From BJGV01 sp964196335 (GTDB taxonomy: Bacteria > Pseudomonadota > Gammaproteobacteria > Burkholderiales > Nitrosomonadaceae): 64,000 nt of DNA. This document shows, in pieces, positions 17,902-26,490 of the stretch; position 1 is the first letter of the stretch; each line of letters starts with the position of its first letter. Location: NCBI GenBank assembly GCA_965238155.1, contig OZ250175.1:682001-746000 (forward strand), read 5' to 3'. The translations under genes were made by a program, and so were the position numbers. The notes beneath the pieces are model-generated. The model searched no databases. It worked only from the letters and a program-made list of their open reading frames with translations, and was not told the origin of the DNA.

Positions 17902-19011
17902 CTACCGTACAACCGTAACAGGAATTCCTGAAAGTTTATTCTGTTTTTCCTGCTCCTCGGTTATCCATTTAGGAACTGGTTCAGCTACCATTGGCCCCAC
18001 AGTTTTTGGACCCCGTATAGATGTAAGTAGTCCTTTCAGAGGATGTTGCAACATATCTTCAACTGCAGTTGCTTCATAACCACAGTGCGCCATACATTGC
18101 ACACATTTTGGATTATTAGTATTCCCATATTTCTCCCAAGGAGTATCATCCAGAAGCTCTTGGAAACTAGACACATAGCCCTCGTCTGATAGTAAATAGC
18201 AGGGTTTCTGCCAGCCAAACACATTACGGGTCGGGTTTCCCCATGGAGTACAGTCATAGCTTTGATTGCCTGCCAGAAAATCAAGGTAAAGCGTGGAGTG
18301 GTTTAATTTCCAGTTCCGTTTTTTGCCAAGCTTAAAAATACCTCGAAATAGATTTTTGGTGTCTTCACCTTTAATAAATACATCTTGCTGGGGTGCTCGC
18401 TCATAACTAAATCCGGGTGCAATAGTTGCGCCTTCTACGCCTAGTGTCATAGCGTAATCAAGAAATTCAGCAACATCTTCCGGGGTTTCACCTTGAAATA
18501 GAGTGCAGTTCACAGTGACTCTGAAGCCTTTCTTTACAGCTATTTTTATTGCCTCAACTGCCCGATCAAAAACCCCTTCTTGACAGACGGAATTATCATG
18601 CCTTTCTTTCATTCCATCCAGATGGACAGACATAGTTAAATAGGGGGATGGCTTATAATCGCCAATTTTCTTTTTCAATAAAAGTGCATTTGTACACAGA
18701 TATACGTATTTTTTACGCGCGACAATACCCTCAACTATTTGTGGCATTTCTTTGTGGATTAATGGTTCCCCGCCCGGAATTGATACCATTGGCGCACCAC
18801 ATTCATCGACAGCCTGCATACATTCTTCATATGAAAGACGCTTGTCTAGAATTTCATCAGAATAATCTATTTTTCCACAGCCCCCACAAGCCAGATTACA
18901 ACGAAAAAGTGGCTCCAGCATTAAAACCATTGGGTATTTCTTTACCCTATTCAGTTTTTGTTTTAACAGGTAACTGGCCACAGCTAGTTGTTGACGTAAT
19001 GGAACTCCCAT
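17902..19011 (-). CDS. hpnH: Adenosyl-hopene transferase HpnH (radical SAM)
   Basis: Radical SAM enzyme that joins an adenosyl group to diploptene to form adenosylhopane, the first step of side-chain extension. The CNLACGGC motif (CxxxCxxC, about residues 38-45) binds the 4Fe-4S cluster; SIPGGEPL follows at about 77-84. A second cysteine group, CVQCMAHCGYE, is near the C-terminus. The 369-residue length fits. It works upstream of HpnG, encoded at the far end of the cluster. About 90 bases separate it from ispH. Confidence 0.96.
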   Translation of the reverse strand: MGVPLRQQLAVASYLLKQKLNRVKKYPMVLMLEPLFRCNLACGGCGKIDYSDEILDKRLSYEECMQAVDECGAPMVSIPGGEPLIHKEMPQIVEGIVARKKYVYLCTNALLLKKKIGDYKPSPYLTMSVHLDGMKERHDNSVCQEGVFDRAVEAIKIAVKKGFRVTVNCTLFQGETPEDVAEFLDYAMTLGVEGATIAPGFSYERAPQQDVFIKGEDTKNLFRGIFKLGKKRNWKLNHSTLYLDFLAGNQSYDCTPWGNPTRNVFGWQKPCYLLSDEGYVSSFQELLDDTPWEKYGNTNNPKCVQCMAHCGYEATAVEDMLQHPLKGLLTSIRGPKTVGPMVAEPVPKWITEEQEKQNKLSGIPVTVVR

Positions 19012-19101
19012 AAGAAAGTCTCTCCAAAATTAATTTAATAGGCCGAATGATAGTCATTCATAGAAAAAATAGCTACTCTTATATTCGATTTTGTTACACA
19101 A

Positions 19102-20040
19102 TTACAACGGTTTCTGTTCCCGCAATAGTGCTGCGGGTAGTTTGAACGTGATGTCTTCCGATACTCCTTCCATCTCTTCGATACTGCTTACTCCAAGACT
19201 CCGCAAACGATCAAGAACACCCTGTACCAATACCTCAGGAGTGGAAGCGCCAGCAGTTACGCCTATTTTGGAGCTATTAGCAAACCAGTCCAGTGAAATC
19301 TCATCAGCATCCTGAATTAAATAGGCGTTTACACCACTCATTTCACCTACTTCCTGTAAACGCGCAGAATTAGAGCTATTTCGAGCACCCACCACCAGAA
19401 TGACGTCAACTTTTTCTGCAAGACTCCGCACAGCATTCTGACGGTTTTGTGTTGCATAGCAGATATCGGATAACTCAGGACCTTGTGCGTCCGGAAAACG
19501 ACTTTTCAGAGCCTGCACGATGAAACGCGTATCATCTAGGCTAAGGGTAGTTTGGGTTACATAGGCCACTCGTTTTGGATCAGAAACTACAAGAGTTTGA
19601 ACATCTTCTACAGAACCAACCACATGTACTGTTCCACGTACTCGTCCGTATGTGCCTTCTACTTCAACATGACCCCGATGGCCAATAATTACTACTTCAT
19701 ATCCATTCTTGCTATAACGCTGAGCTTGTGAATGCACCTTGGTAACAAGCGGGCAAGTTGCGTCGATAATTTCCAGATCTTGGGCTTGGGCAGCTTCCAT
19801 AACGGCATCGGATACACCATGAGCACTGAGAACAGTTACCGTTCTGGGTGGGATACTCTTCATATCTTCGGTAAAAATAACTCCGCGTGCTTCCAAATCG
19901 TGGATTACCTGCTGGTTGTGAACGATCTGGTGCAGCACATAAATTGGCGCTCCATAAAGTACCAGTGCTTGCTCGACGATTTCTACGGCGCGTACTACGC
20001 CGGCACAGAATCCTCTCGGGTTAGCAAGTATGGTCTCTAT
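19102..20040 (-). CDS. ispH: 4-hydroxy-3-methylbut-2-enyl diphosphate reductase, apparent ATA start
   Basis: Last enzyme of the MEP isoprenoid pathway, making IPP and DMAPP, the precursors of squalene and hopanoids. Iron-sulfur cysteines are seen in RGFCAGV (about residue 13), TCPLVTKVH (about 97) and CYATQN (about 198). The conserved N-terminus ETILLANPRGFCAGVVRAVE lies upstream of the first ATG (19936-19938) in the same frame. No ATG, GTG or TTG precedes it; the codon where family members start is ATA at 20038-20040, six bases after GGAG in AAGGAGAACAAC. With this start it has 312 residues, the normal length. It heads the hopanoid gene run. Confidence 0.9.
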   Translation of the reverse strand: METILANPRGFCAGVVRAVEIVEQALVLYGAPIYVLHQIVHNQQVIHDLEARGVIFTEDMKSIPPRTVTVLSAHGVSDAVMEAAQAQDLEIIDATCPLVTKVHSQAQRYSKNGYEVVIIGHRGHVEVEGTYGRVRGTVHVVGSVEDVQTLVVSDPKRVAYVTQTTLSLDDTRFIVQALKSRFPDAQGPELSDICYATQNRQNAVRSLAEKVDVILVVGARNSSNSARLQEVGEMSGVNAYLIQDADEISLDWFANSSKIGVTAGASTPEVLVQGVLDRLRSLGVSSIEEMEGVSEDITFKLPAALLREQKPL

Positions 20041-20272
20041 GTTGTTCTCCTTATTTAATATTTTGTTAAACTCTCTCTACGACAGCATTTTAGCACGTAA
20101 GTTGCATAAACTAAACACGAAGGTCTGCCAACCATATAGGTTAACAGGGTATCTCTGGCTTAATTATCAGGAGTTCTGATTTATCGGCAAATCAAGTTTA
20201 TGGAGTTTTTGCAGAGTTTGAGAATCAGCTGCTGTATAAGTTAAGGAAATTCAGCCCTGGTTCAGAATTTCC

Positions 20273-21492
20273 TTATATAAACCGATTAACCACTATCAAA
20301 TCATTCCAGCTAGTCGTATATCCCGGGCTCCTGTTACTTTGTCTCATCTTCCATGGTTGTGTTATACCCTCGGCTGCAACTGTCAACATTTTCTTTCCCA
20401 TCAGTGTGTTGATCTGATCTAGTACTATCATTAGATTATCTGATTTTCCTTGTCCCTCCTTTTTACTAAACAGGTCGGGTTGGTATTCTTTGCTTGATAC
20501 AATTTTGGATAGCAGGACTCCCGCCTTTTGGTATTTATATCCGCTGCGGTAAATTTTACGCAGTCCAAATGATGCAAATCGTATAAGTATCAGGGTATTG
20601 TCTGTTTGTTCCGGTAATGGGATGGCCACACTGTTAGCGTAGCAAGACTCTTTCTTGTTGAACGGGCTGGTACGGATGTAAATATGGATTGCTCTAGATT
20701 TTTAAAACTAGTTATCAGTACACTAAAAGAGCGGGAGTAAATTATTTGTTTCTTGGGCGTGGTTGTTTCTTCCAATTCAAAACAAACTATATTATTAAGC
20801 TCGTAGATAGTTCTTTTCAAAGAGACAGAAAACTGTAAATTTAGTGTTTCCGGATTAGCATGTTTCAGATCAGATGCGTTGTAAATACCAATCTGTCGTA
20901 ATTTTGGTGTAAGTTGTTTGCCAATACCCCATATCTTTCCAACTTTAATCTTGTGTAGCCATTTATTTTGTTCTTGTACTGTCATAACGTTGAAGTTGCA
21001 TATGCCCTGGATGGATGAATTCTTCTTGGCAATGTGGTTCGCGAGTTTTGCTAGTGTTTTTGATGTTCCAATTCCTATGCATACAGGTAATCCCGTTTGT
21101 TGTTGAATACACCTACGAATTTTTTGCGCATAATTAGTCAGGTCATCTCTGCAGAACCCTGTGAGATCCAGAAAACATTCATCAATGGAGTATATTTCTT
21201 GATTAGGGCTGAATTCGGAGAGGATGCTCATCACTCGATCGGACATGTCAGCGTATAGTGCATAATTGGAAGAGCAGGTAATGATGTTATGTTTTTTTAC
21301 TAAGTCTTTAAACTGAAACCAGGGCTCTCCCATTCTCACACCAAGTGCCTTCACTTCTTCGCTTCTGGCAACCGCACAACCGTCATTATTGGAAAGTACT
21401 ACCACTGGTTTATTTTTTAATTTTGGATTAAATACTCGTTCACAACTTACATAAAAGTTATTGCAGTCGACGAGAGTGATGGAGCGATTCAT
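20273..21492 (-). pseudogene. umuC: umuC-like translesion polymerase (Pol V subunit), broken by internal deletion/frameshift
   Basis: The N-terminal 268 or so residues are a good Y-family polymerase: VDCNNFYVSCERVF at the start, VVLSNNDGCAVARS, and the catalytic acidic motif SIDECFLDLTG. After LITSFKNLEQS the frame changes near 20683-20690. The expected YIRTSPFNKKES continues in another frame to the C-terminal end at 20273 (QKAGVLL, SPGYTTSWNDL). Compared with E. coli UmuC about 22 residues (the xAARAAEKLR region) are absent at the junction. The lesion is therefore a deletion of roughly 65-70 bases, not a multiple of three. The start ATG overlaps the umuD stop as ATGA. Confidence 0.88.
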
Positions 21493-22091
21493 TTAAATTT
21501 TCGCATGGACCCGGTGACAACACCCCAGATTTCAAGGGACTGTTCTTTTTTGATTTCAATAGCAGAGTAATTCCGGTTAGCCGGGATAAGGTTCACGCCT
21601 TTTTTAGACTGCTCCAGAATTTTTACGGTGAATTCCCCGTCTAGCATTGCAAGGACAATATCGCCGGTCTGCTGGGTTCTGGAACGGTCAATAACCAGCA
21701 CATCATTATCGAAGATACCGGCTTCTATCATTGAGTCACCTTTGACGCGTACGAAGAAGGTTGCGGTATCGTTTTCCACGAGATAGTCACTTGGATTGAG
21801 CCGTTGCTCAACATGATCATCAGCCGGAGACGGAAAGCCGGCGGCTACTTTCGATGTATAGAGTGGAAAAACGATGTGTTGTTTAGCCCGTACGAATTGG
21901 ATTAGATCAGAGAAGCCGGCGTGTGTTTGTAACGCGTGTTCTCCTGTTAGAGTAGAAACAAAGTTCTTGATAATTTTAATCGTGTTTACCGGAACACGTA
22001 TGACTGTAGTGGGTTGAGCCATGTTGTTGCCGGGTTTGCGCCCGGCGCCCGGGCGTCTGCCTCCGTGGGTTCTTATAGTATTAGCCATCAT
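21489..22091 (-). CDS. umuD: UmuD-like S24 peptidase with basic N-terminal extension
   Basis: SOS mutagenesis protein that self-cleaves under RecA and then joins UmuC to form Pol V. The S24/LexA-like domain covers about residues 85-195: cleavage site AAGFPSP, catalytic Ser in KGDSMIEAGI, catalytic Lys in FTVKIL. The protein is 200 residues, about 60 longer than E. coli UmuD. The extra N-terminus carries THGGRRPGAGRKPGN, a Gly/Arg-rich segment that may touch nucleic acid. It is intact while its partner umuC is broken. Confidence 0.92.
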   Translation of the reverse strand: MMANTIRTHGGRRPGAGRKPGNNMAQPTTVIRVPVNTIKIIKNFVSTLTGEHALQTHAGFSDLIQFVRAKQHIVFPLYTSKVAAGFPSPADDHVEQRLNPSDYLVENDTATFFVRVKGDSMIEAGIFDNDVLVIDRSRTQQTGDIVLAMLDGEFTVKILEQSKKGVNLIPANRNYSAIEIKKEQSLEIWGVVTGSMRKFK

Positions 22092-22094
22092 AAA

Positions 22095-22121
22095 ACTTGA
22101 TTTCGTAACAATTAATCAAGT
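22095..22121. promoter_or_regulatory. Inverted repeat upstream of umuD, candidate operator
   Basis: ACTTGATT at 22095-22102 and AATCAAGT at 22114-22121 form a perfect 8-base inverted repeat with an 11-base spacer, starting four bases upstream of the umuD start codon. The position suits a repressor site for an SOS operon. It does not match the CTG-N10-CAG LexA box of gamma- and betaproteobacteria, so assignment to LexA is only a guess. Confidence 0.4.
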
Positions 22122-22350
22122 CTACTCTTAAGTTTTTTGGATGGCAAGAATTAGTAGTTCAGAACTCATATCTACTCGTATAGTTAATTTATTTATTCAG
22201 ATATTCGTTTAGGCCAGGATGGTGAAAGTGGGAGCAAGATTCTTCTCCCTTATTCCACCCGCTTCTTAGCTTATTTGAATGATATAATCTTAAGCAAAAG
22301 CATAACAACTAATAGTTTTTTACATTACAAACAGGGACAAGGAAGGAATA

Positions 22351-23301
22351 ATGGAACAAGCCTTACCAGATAATATGGTTCTATTTGGGTACCAAATTTC
22401 GCCAATAATTATGACAGGTTTGCGCATTGTGTTAATTGTTGTAGCGGGGTGGATTATTTTAACCCTTATTCAGAAACTGATCCGTACCTTCCGGGCTAAC
22501 CTTACACAAAATTACCTTGAAGATCCTGAGGAGGTGAAGCGTGCTGAAACTCTCGGTCGGGTGTTTCGCTATATTGCTTCAGTTATCATTTGGCTGGTTA
22601 CCGGCATCGTGGTATTAGGGGAGTTAGGTATTGCCATCGCACCTCTACTCGGTGCTGCCGGTGTAGTAGGTTTAGCGATAGGTTTTGGTGCTCAGAGTCT
22701 TGTTAAAGACTATTTTAACGGCATATTTTTATTGTTAGAAAACCAGCTTCGCCAGGGAGATGTGGTTGAGGTTGGCGGAAAGTCCGGCATAGTAGAAGAG
22801 GTCACGTTACGTTACGTACAGATGCGTGATTATAATGGTAATGTCCATTACGTACCCAATGGTTGTATTACCACGGTTACCAATATGACTCGTGGTTATG
22901 CTCGAGCGGTAATTGATGTGGGGATTGCTTATCGGGAGGATATTGATCAGGCACTAAAGGTAATGTATGACGCGGGTACTGAACTGCGTGCTGACCCAAC
23001 ATTTTCTTCCAAAATTTTAGAGGATATAGAAATTGCTGGTGTAAATGAATGGGGTGACTCAGCAGTAATTTTACGTTGTCGTTTTAAGGTTATACCTATT
23101 GAGCAGTGGGGCGTACGCCGCGAATATTTGCGCCGTCTGAAGTACGCCTTCGACGCTGCTGGTATCGAGATTCCCTTTCCTCATCTTACACTCTATGCCG
23201 GCCAACTCAGGGATGGTTCAAGTCCACCTTTTAACCTGTCCCGGGATACAGGCACACAGCTATCTCGGGATAGTGGTGAAGAGCCTGGAGGTGCACGATA
23301 A
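22351..23301 (+). CDS. mscS: MscS-family mechanosensitive ion channel
   Basis: Inner-membrane small-conductance channel that opens on hypo-osmotic shock. TM helices lie at about residues 17-40 and 70-95, and the glycine/alanine-rich pore helix GAAGVVGLAIGFGAQSLVKD at about 105-124 is the family signature. The cytoplasmic beta domain follows (RQGDVVEVGGKSGIVEEV). The 316 residues end in a short Ser/Arg-rich tail; the last codons GGA GGT GCA CGA TAA double as the ribosome-binding site and overlap of the next gene, glgB. First gene of the glycogen/trehalose operon. Confidence 0.94.
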   Translation: MEQALPDNMVLFGYQISPIIMTGLRIVLIVVAGWIILTLIQKLIRTFRANLTQNYLEDPEEVKRAETLGRVFRYIASVIIWLVTGIVVLGELGIAIAPLLGAAGVVGLAIGFGAQSLVKDYFNGIFLLLENQLRQGDVVEVGGKSGIVEEVTLRYVQMRDYNGNVHYVPNGCITTVTNMTRGYARAVIDVGIAYREDIDQALKVMYDAGTELRADPTFSSKILEDIEIAGVNEWGDSAVILRCRFKVIPIEQWGVRREYLRRLKYAFDAAGIEIPFPHLTLYAGQLRDGSSPPFNLSRDTGTQLSRDSGEEPGGAR

Positions 23302-25262
23302 ATCTTAAAACTGCTGTACTTTCGCATACCCTTTTTAATAAGCATGACATTTACCTTTTTCGTGAGGGTACCCACAGTCGTCTCTACAAGTATTTTGGTG
23401 CTCATGTAGCTAAGAAGGATGGCCAAACCGGTTTTCAGTTTTGTGTCTGGGCTCCCAATGCTGAAAGTGTATCGGTTATCGGTGACTTTAACGACTGGCA
23501 GGCAGAAAGCCATATTTTGTATCGTCGGGACGACGGCTCGGGTCTTTGGGAAGGATTTATTTCAGGACCGGCTATAGGCGATGGTTACAAATTTCATATT
23601 ACCGGTACTAATGGCGAGAAAATCGAAAAGGCTGATCCCTTTGCTTATTATGCCGAAGAGCCACCACATAGTGCTTCGCGGCTCTGGGCATTAGATTATG
23701 ATTGGTGTGATGGGGAATGGATGGCTGAGCGCCATTCCTTTAACGCACTTGATGCTCCTATGTCCACCTATGAGGTGCATCTGGGTTCCTGGCAACGTGC
23801 TCCGGAGGAGGGGAATCGTTTCCTCAGTTACTGGGAGACGGCCTCCCGTCTCGTGGATTATGTGAAGGAGATGGGTTTTACCCACGTGGAATTACTCCCG
23901 GTTGCAGAACATCCTTTCTACGGTTCCTGGGGCTACCAGATTACGGGTTACTTTGCCCCAACAGCCCGTTATGGCACACCTCAAGATCTCATGTTCCTGA
24001 TCGATTCCCTACATCAGGCTGGTATCGGCGTCATCCTTGACTGGGTGCCCGCACATTTTCCTACTGACGGACATGGACTTTCCTGCTTCGACGGCACCTG
24101 TCTTTACGAGCATGATGATCCGCGACAAGGGTTCCATCCGCATTGGAAAACCTCCATATTCAATTTTGGGAGAGATGAAGTACGCGCTTTTCTCATATCC
24201 AATGCTCTGTTTTGGCTCGACAAGTACCATATTGACGGGCTGCGTGTCGATGCCGTTGCCTCTATGCTCTATCTCGACTACGGACGTAAGAAGGGTGAAT
24301 GGATACCTAATGTACACGGTGGTCACGAGAATCTAGAAGTCGTAAGTTTCTTGCGCAGCTTTAATGAGTCCGTATATCGGGATTATCCGGACGTACAGAT
24401 TATAGCTGAGGAGTCCACAGCCTGGCCCATGGTTTCCAGGCCCTCCTATATGGGGGGGCTAGGCTTTGGTATGAAATGGAATATGGGTTGGATGCACGAT
24501 ACGCTGAAGTACTTTCAGCAAGATCCACTGTTTCGTGAACATCATTACGACCAAATTACTTTTGGCCTTTCTTATGCTTTTACCGAAAACTTTGTATTAC
24601 CTTTGTCCCATGACGAGGTTGTCCATGGTAAGGGCTCGCTTCTCGGCAAGATGCCGGGTGACGAGTGGCAAAAATTTGCTAATCTACGCTTGCTATATGG
24701 TCTGATGTGGACTCACCCCGGCAAAAAACTACTGTTTATGGGTGGCGAGTTTGGGCAGAAGTGTGAGTGGAAGCATGAAGAAAGTTTGGAATGGTATGTG
24801 CTCAAGTATCCGCTGCACAAAGGTGTTCAGCAATGGGTGGCCGATCTTAATCGTGTTTATCGCGAACAAGAGGCATTACATAACCTCGACTTTAGTTCAG
24901 ATGGTTTTGCATGGGTATGTTCTGATGCTAAAAAGGAAGGTGTTTTAGGATTTTTGCGTTACAGTAGCCACCATGATGATGTCATCCTGGTAGTATGTAA
25001 CTTTACTCCGGTACCGCGTAAAAAATACATTATTGGGGTGCCCCATGTGGGTCAATGGGAGGAAATCCTCAATAGTGATGCAAATTACTATGGTGGTAGT
25101 GGTATGGGAAACTATGGTTTACTCGAGGCGGAATCTCTTGCCTCCCAGGGCTTCTCCTCTTCTCTGACACTGACTCTTCCGCCACTTGCAACACTTATCC
25201 TTAAGCCGGTTACCGGAAATAAAGGAACATTTTCAGAGACCCCGACAGGAGATCTGTCATGA
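23298..25262 (+). CDS. glgB: 1,4-alpha-glucan branching enzyme, apparent ATA start
   Basis: Makes alpha-1,6 branches in glycogen. N-terminal CBM48-like part (FREGTHSRLYKYFGAH, FCVWAPNAESVSVIGDFNDW), GH13 barrel with nucleophile Asp in GLRVDAVASMLYLDY, Glu in IIAEESTAWP and the HD pair in PLSHDEVVHG, then the C-terminal beta domain. The first ATG (23517) would remove most of the CBM48 part. Going upstream the frame is open to a TGA at 23277 and holds no ATG, GTG or TTG before the conserved region. ATA at 23298-23300 lies five bases after GGAGGT and overlaps the mscS stop as ATAA. With it the protein is 654 residues. Confidence 0.9.
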   Translation: MNLKTAVLSHTLFNKHDIYLFREGTHSRLYKYFGAHVAKKDGQTGFQFCVWAPNAESVSVIGDFNDWQAESHILYRRDDGSGLWEGFISGPAIGDGYKFHITGTNGEKIEKADPFAYYAEEPPHSASRLWALDYDWCDGEWMAERHSFNALDAPMSTYEVHLGSWQRAPEEGNRFLSYWETASRLVDYVKEMGFTHVELLPVAEHPFYGSWGYQITGYFAPTARYGTPQDLMFLIDSLHQAGIGVILDWVPAHFPTDGHGLSCFDGTCLYEHDDPRQGFHPHWKTSIFNFGRDEVRAFLISNALFWLDKYHIDGLRVDAVASMLYLDYGRKKGEWIPNVHGGHENLEVVSFLRSFNESVYRDYPDVQIIAEESTAWPMVSRPSYMGGLGFGMKWNMGWMHDTLKYFQQDPLFREHHYDQITFGLSYAFTENFVLPLSHDEVVHGKGSLLGKMPGDEWQKFANLRLLYGLMWTHPGKKLLFMGGEFGQKCEWKHEESLEWYVLKYPLHKGVQQWVADLNRVYREQEALHNLDFSSDGFAWVCSDAKKEGVLGFLRYSSHHDDVILVVCNFTPVPRKKYIIGVPHVGQWEEILNSDANYYGGSGMGNYGLLEAESLASQGFSSSLTLTLPPLATLILKPVTGNKGTFSETPTGDLS

Positions 25263-26434
25263 AAGTACTTGCTATGGTTCTGGCTGGTGGTCAGGGTTCT
25301 CGTTTAGATCCCCTCACAGCTGAGCGATCTAAGCCGGCAGTTCCTTTCGGCAGCCGTTACCGCATTATAGATTTTGTCCTTAGCAATCTGGCGAATTCAG
25401 AAATATTTAGTATCTATTTATTAATACAGTATAAATCTCAGTCATTGATCGAGCATGTGAATAAGGCATGGGGATATACTAACAGTTATACAGGACAGTT
25501 CGTTACTCTTGTTCCCCCACAAATGAGAGAGGGTGAAGGGTGGTTTCAGGGCACGTCTGATGCAATATTTCAGAATATAAGCCTAATAAAAAGACATGCC
25601 CCTGATATGGTTGCTGTATTTGGGGCTGATCATATCTATCGTATGGACATTAGACAGATGATTGATTTTCATCGTCAGCACTCAGCTCATGTTTCTGTAG
25701 CGGCAATTCCCGTGCCACTAAATAAAGCTAACAGCTTTGGTATTATCGACTCTGACATAGAAGGCCGTATTCGGGGTTTTCTAGAAAAACCAGAAAATCC
25801 ACCTCCAATGCTTTCGGATCCGAGCCATTCATATGGTTCCATGGGTAACTATCTGTTTGAAACGGATGTATTACTTACAGCTTTAAATGAAGCAAAGGAG
25901 CGCGGAGAAAACGATTTTGGCCGTCATATTCTGCCGCGGCTTATTCATAGTCACCGAATATTTGCATATAACTTTGCTGATAACCGTATTCCGGGAATCT
26001 CTGACTATGAGGAGCATTCTTACTGGCGTGACGTTGGTGACATTGATACATTTTATGCCGCTCATCATGATGTGATGGGCGGGGAGCCTAAATTTAATCT
26101 TTTTAATCCGAGCTGGTTTATTAATTCCAGCAATTATCAGGGACCTTCGCCCCGTATTCTCTCAGGTGACATTCAAGACAGCGTCATCGGCGCGGGTTCA
26201 TTGGTGAAGTGTGCACGTGTTCGTAATACCATACTGCGTCGTGAGGTAGTATTGGAGGAAGATGTAGAACTTGAGGATTGTATCATCATGGACTACACCA
26301 TCATTCGTCGTGGTTCACGACTTAAACGAGTGATTGTTGATCGTCATAACGAAATTACTCCACATAGTTGCATTGGTTTTGATGCAGCAGCAGATCGTAC
26401 TCGTTATCATATGAGCAAGGGAGGTATAGAGTAG
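25259..26434 (+). CDS. glgC: Glucose-1-phosphate adenylyltransferase
   Basis: Forms ADP-glucose, the activated donor for glycogen synthesis. The N-terminal nucleotidyltransferase domain shows MVLAGGQGSRL (about residues 6-16), SKPAVPFGSRYRIIDFVLSN, and the sugar-phosphate loop GIIDSD; a C-terminal left-handed beta-helix with hexapeptide-like repeats follows after about residue 295. The 391-residue length is on the short side of normal. ATG overlaps the glgB stop (ATGA), so translation is coupled. Confidence 0.96.
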   Translation: MKVLAMVLAGGQGSRLDPLTAERSKPAVPFGSRYRIIDFVLSNLANSEIFSIYLLIQYKSQSLIEHVNKAWGYTNSYTGQFVTLVPPQMREGEGWFQGTSDAIFQNISLIKRHAPDMVAVFGADHIYRMDIRQMIDFHRQHSAHVSVAAIPVPLNKANSFGIIDSDIEGRIRGFLEKPENPPPMLSDPSHSYGSMGNYLFETDVLLTALNEAKERGENDFGRHILPRLIHSHRIFAYNFADNRIPGISDYEEHSYWRDVGDIDTFYAAHHDVMGGEPKFNLFNPSWFINSSNYQGPSPRILSGDIQDSVIGAGSLVKCARVRNTILRREVVLEEDVELEDCIIMDYTIIRRGSRLKRVIVDRHNEITPHSCIGFDAAADRTRYHMSKGGIE

Positions 26435-26490
26435 TGCTATCAAGGGGAGTAGACAGGCCGGAGAAAGGGCGTTACCAAATATAGGAGACT

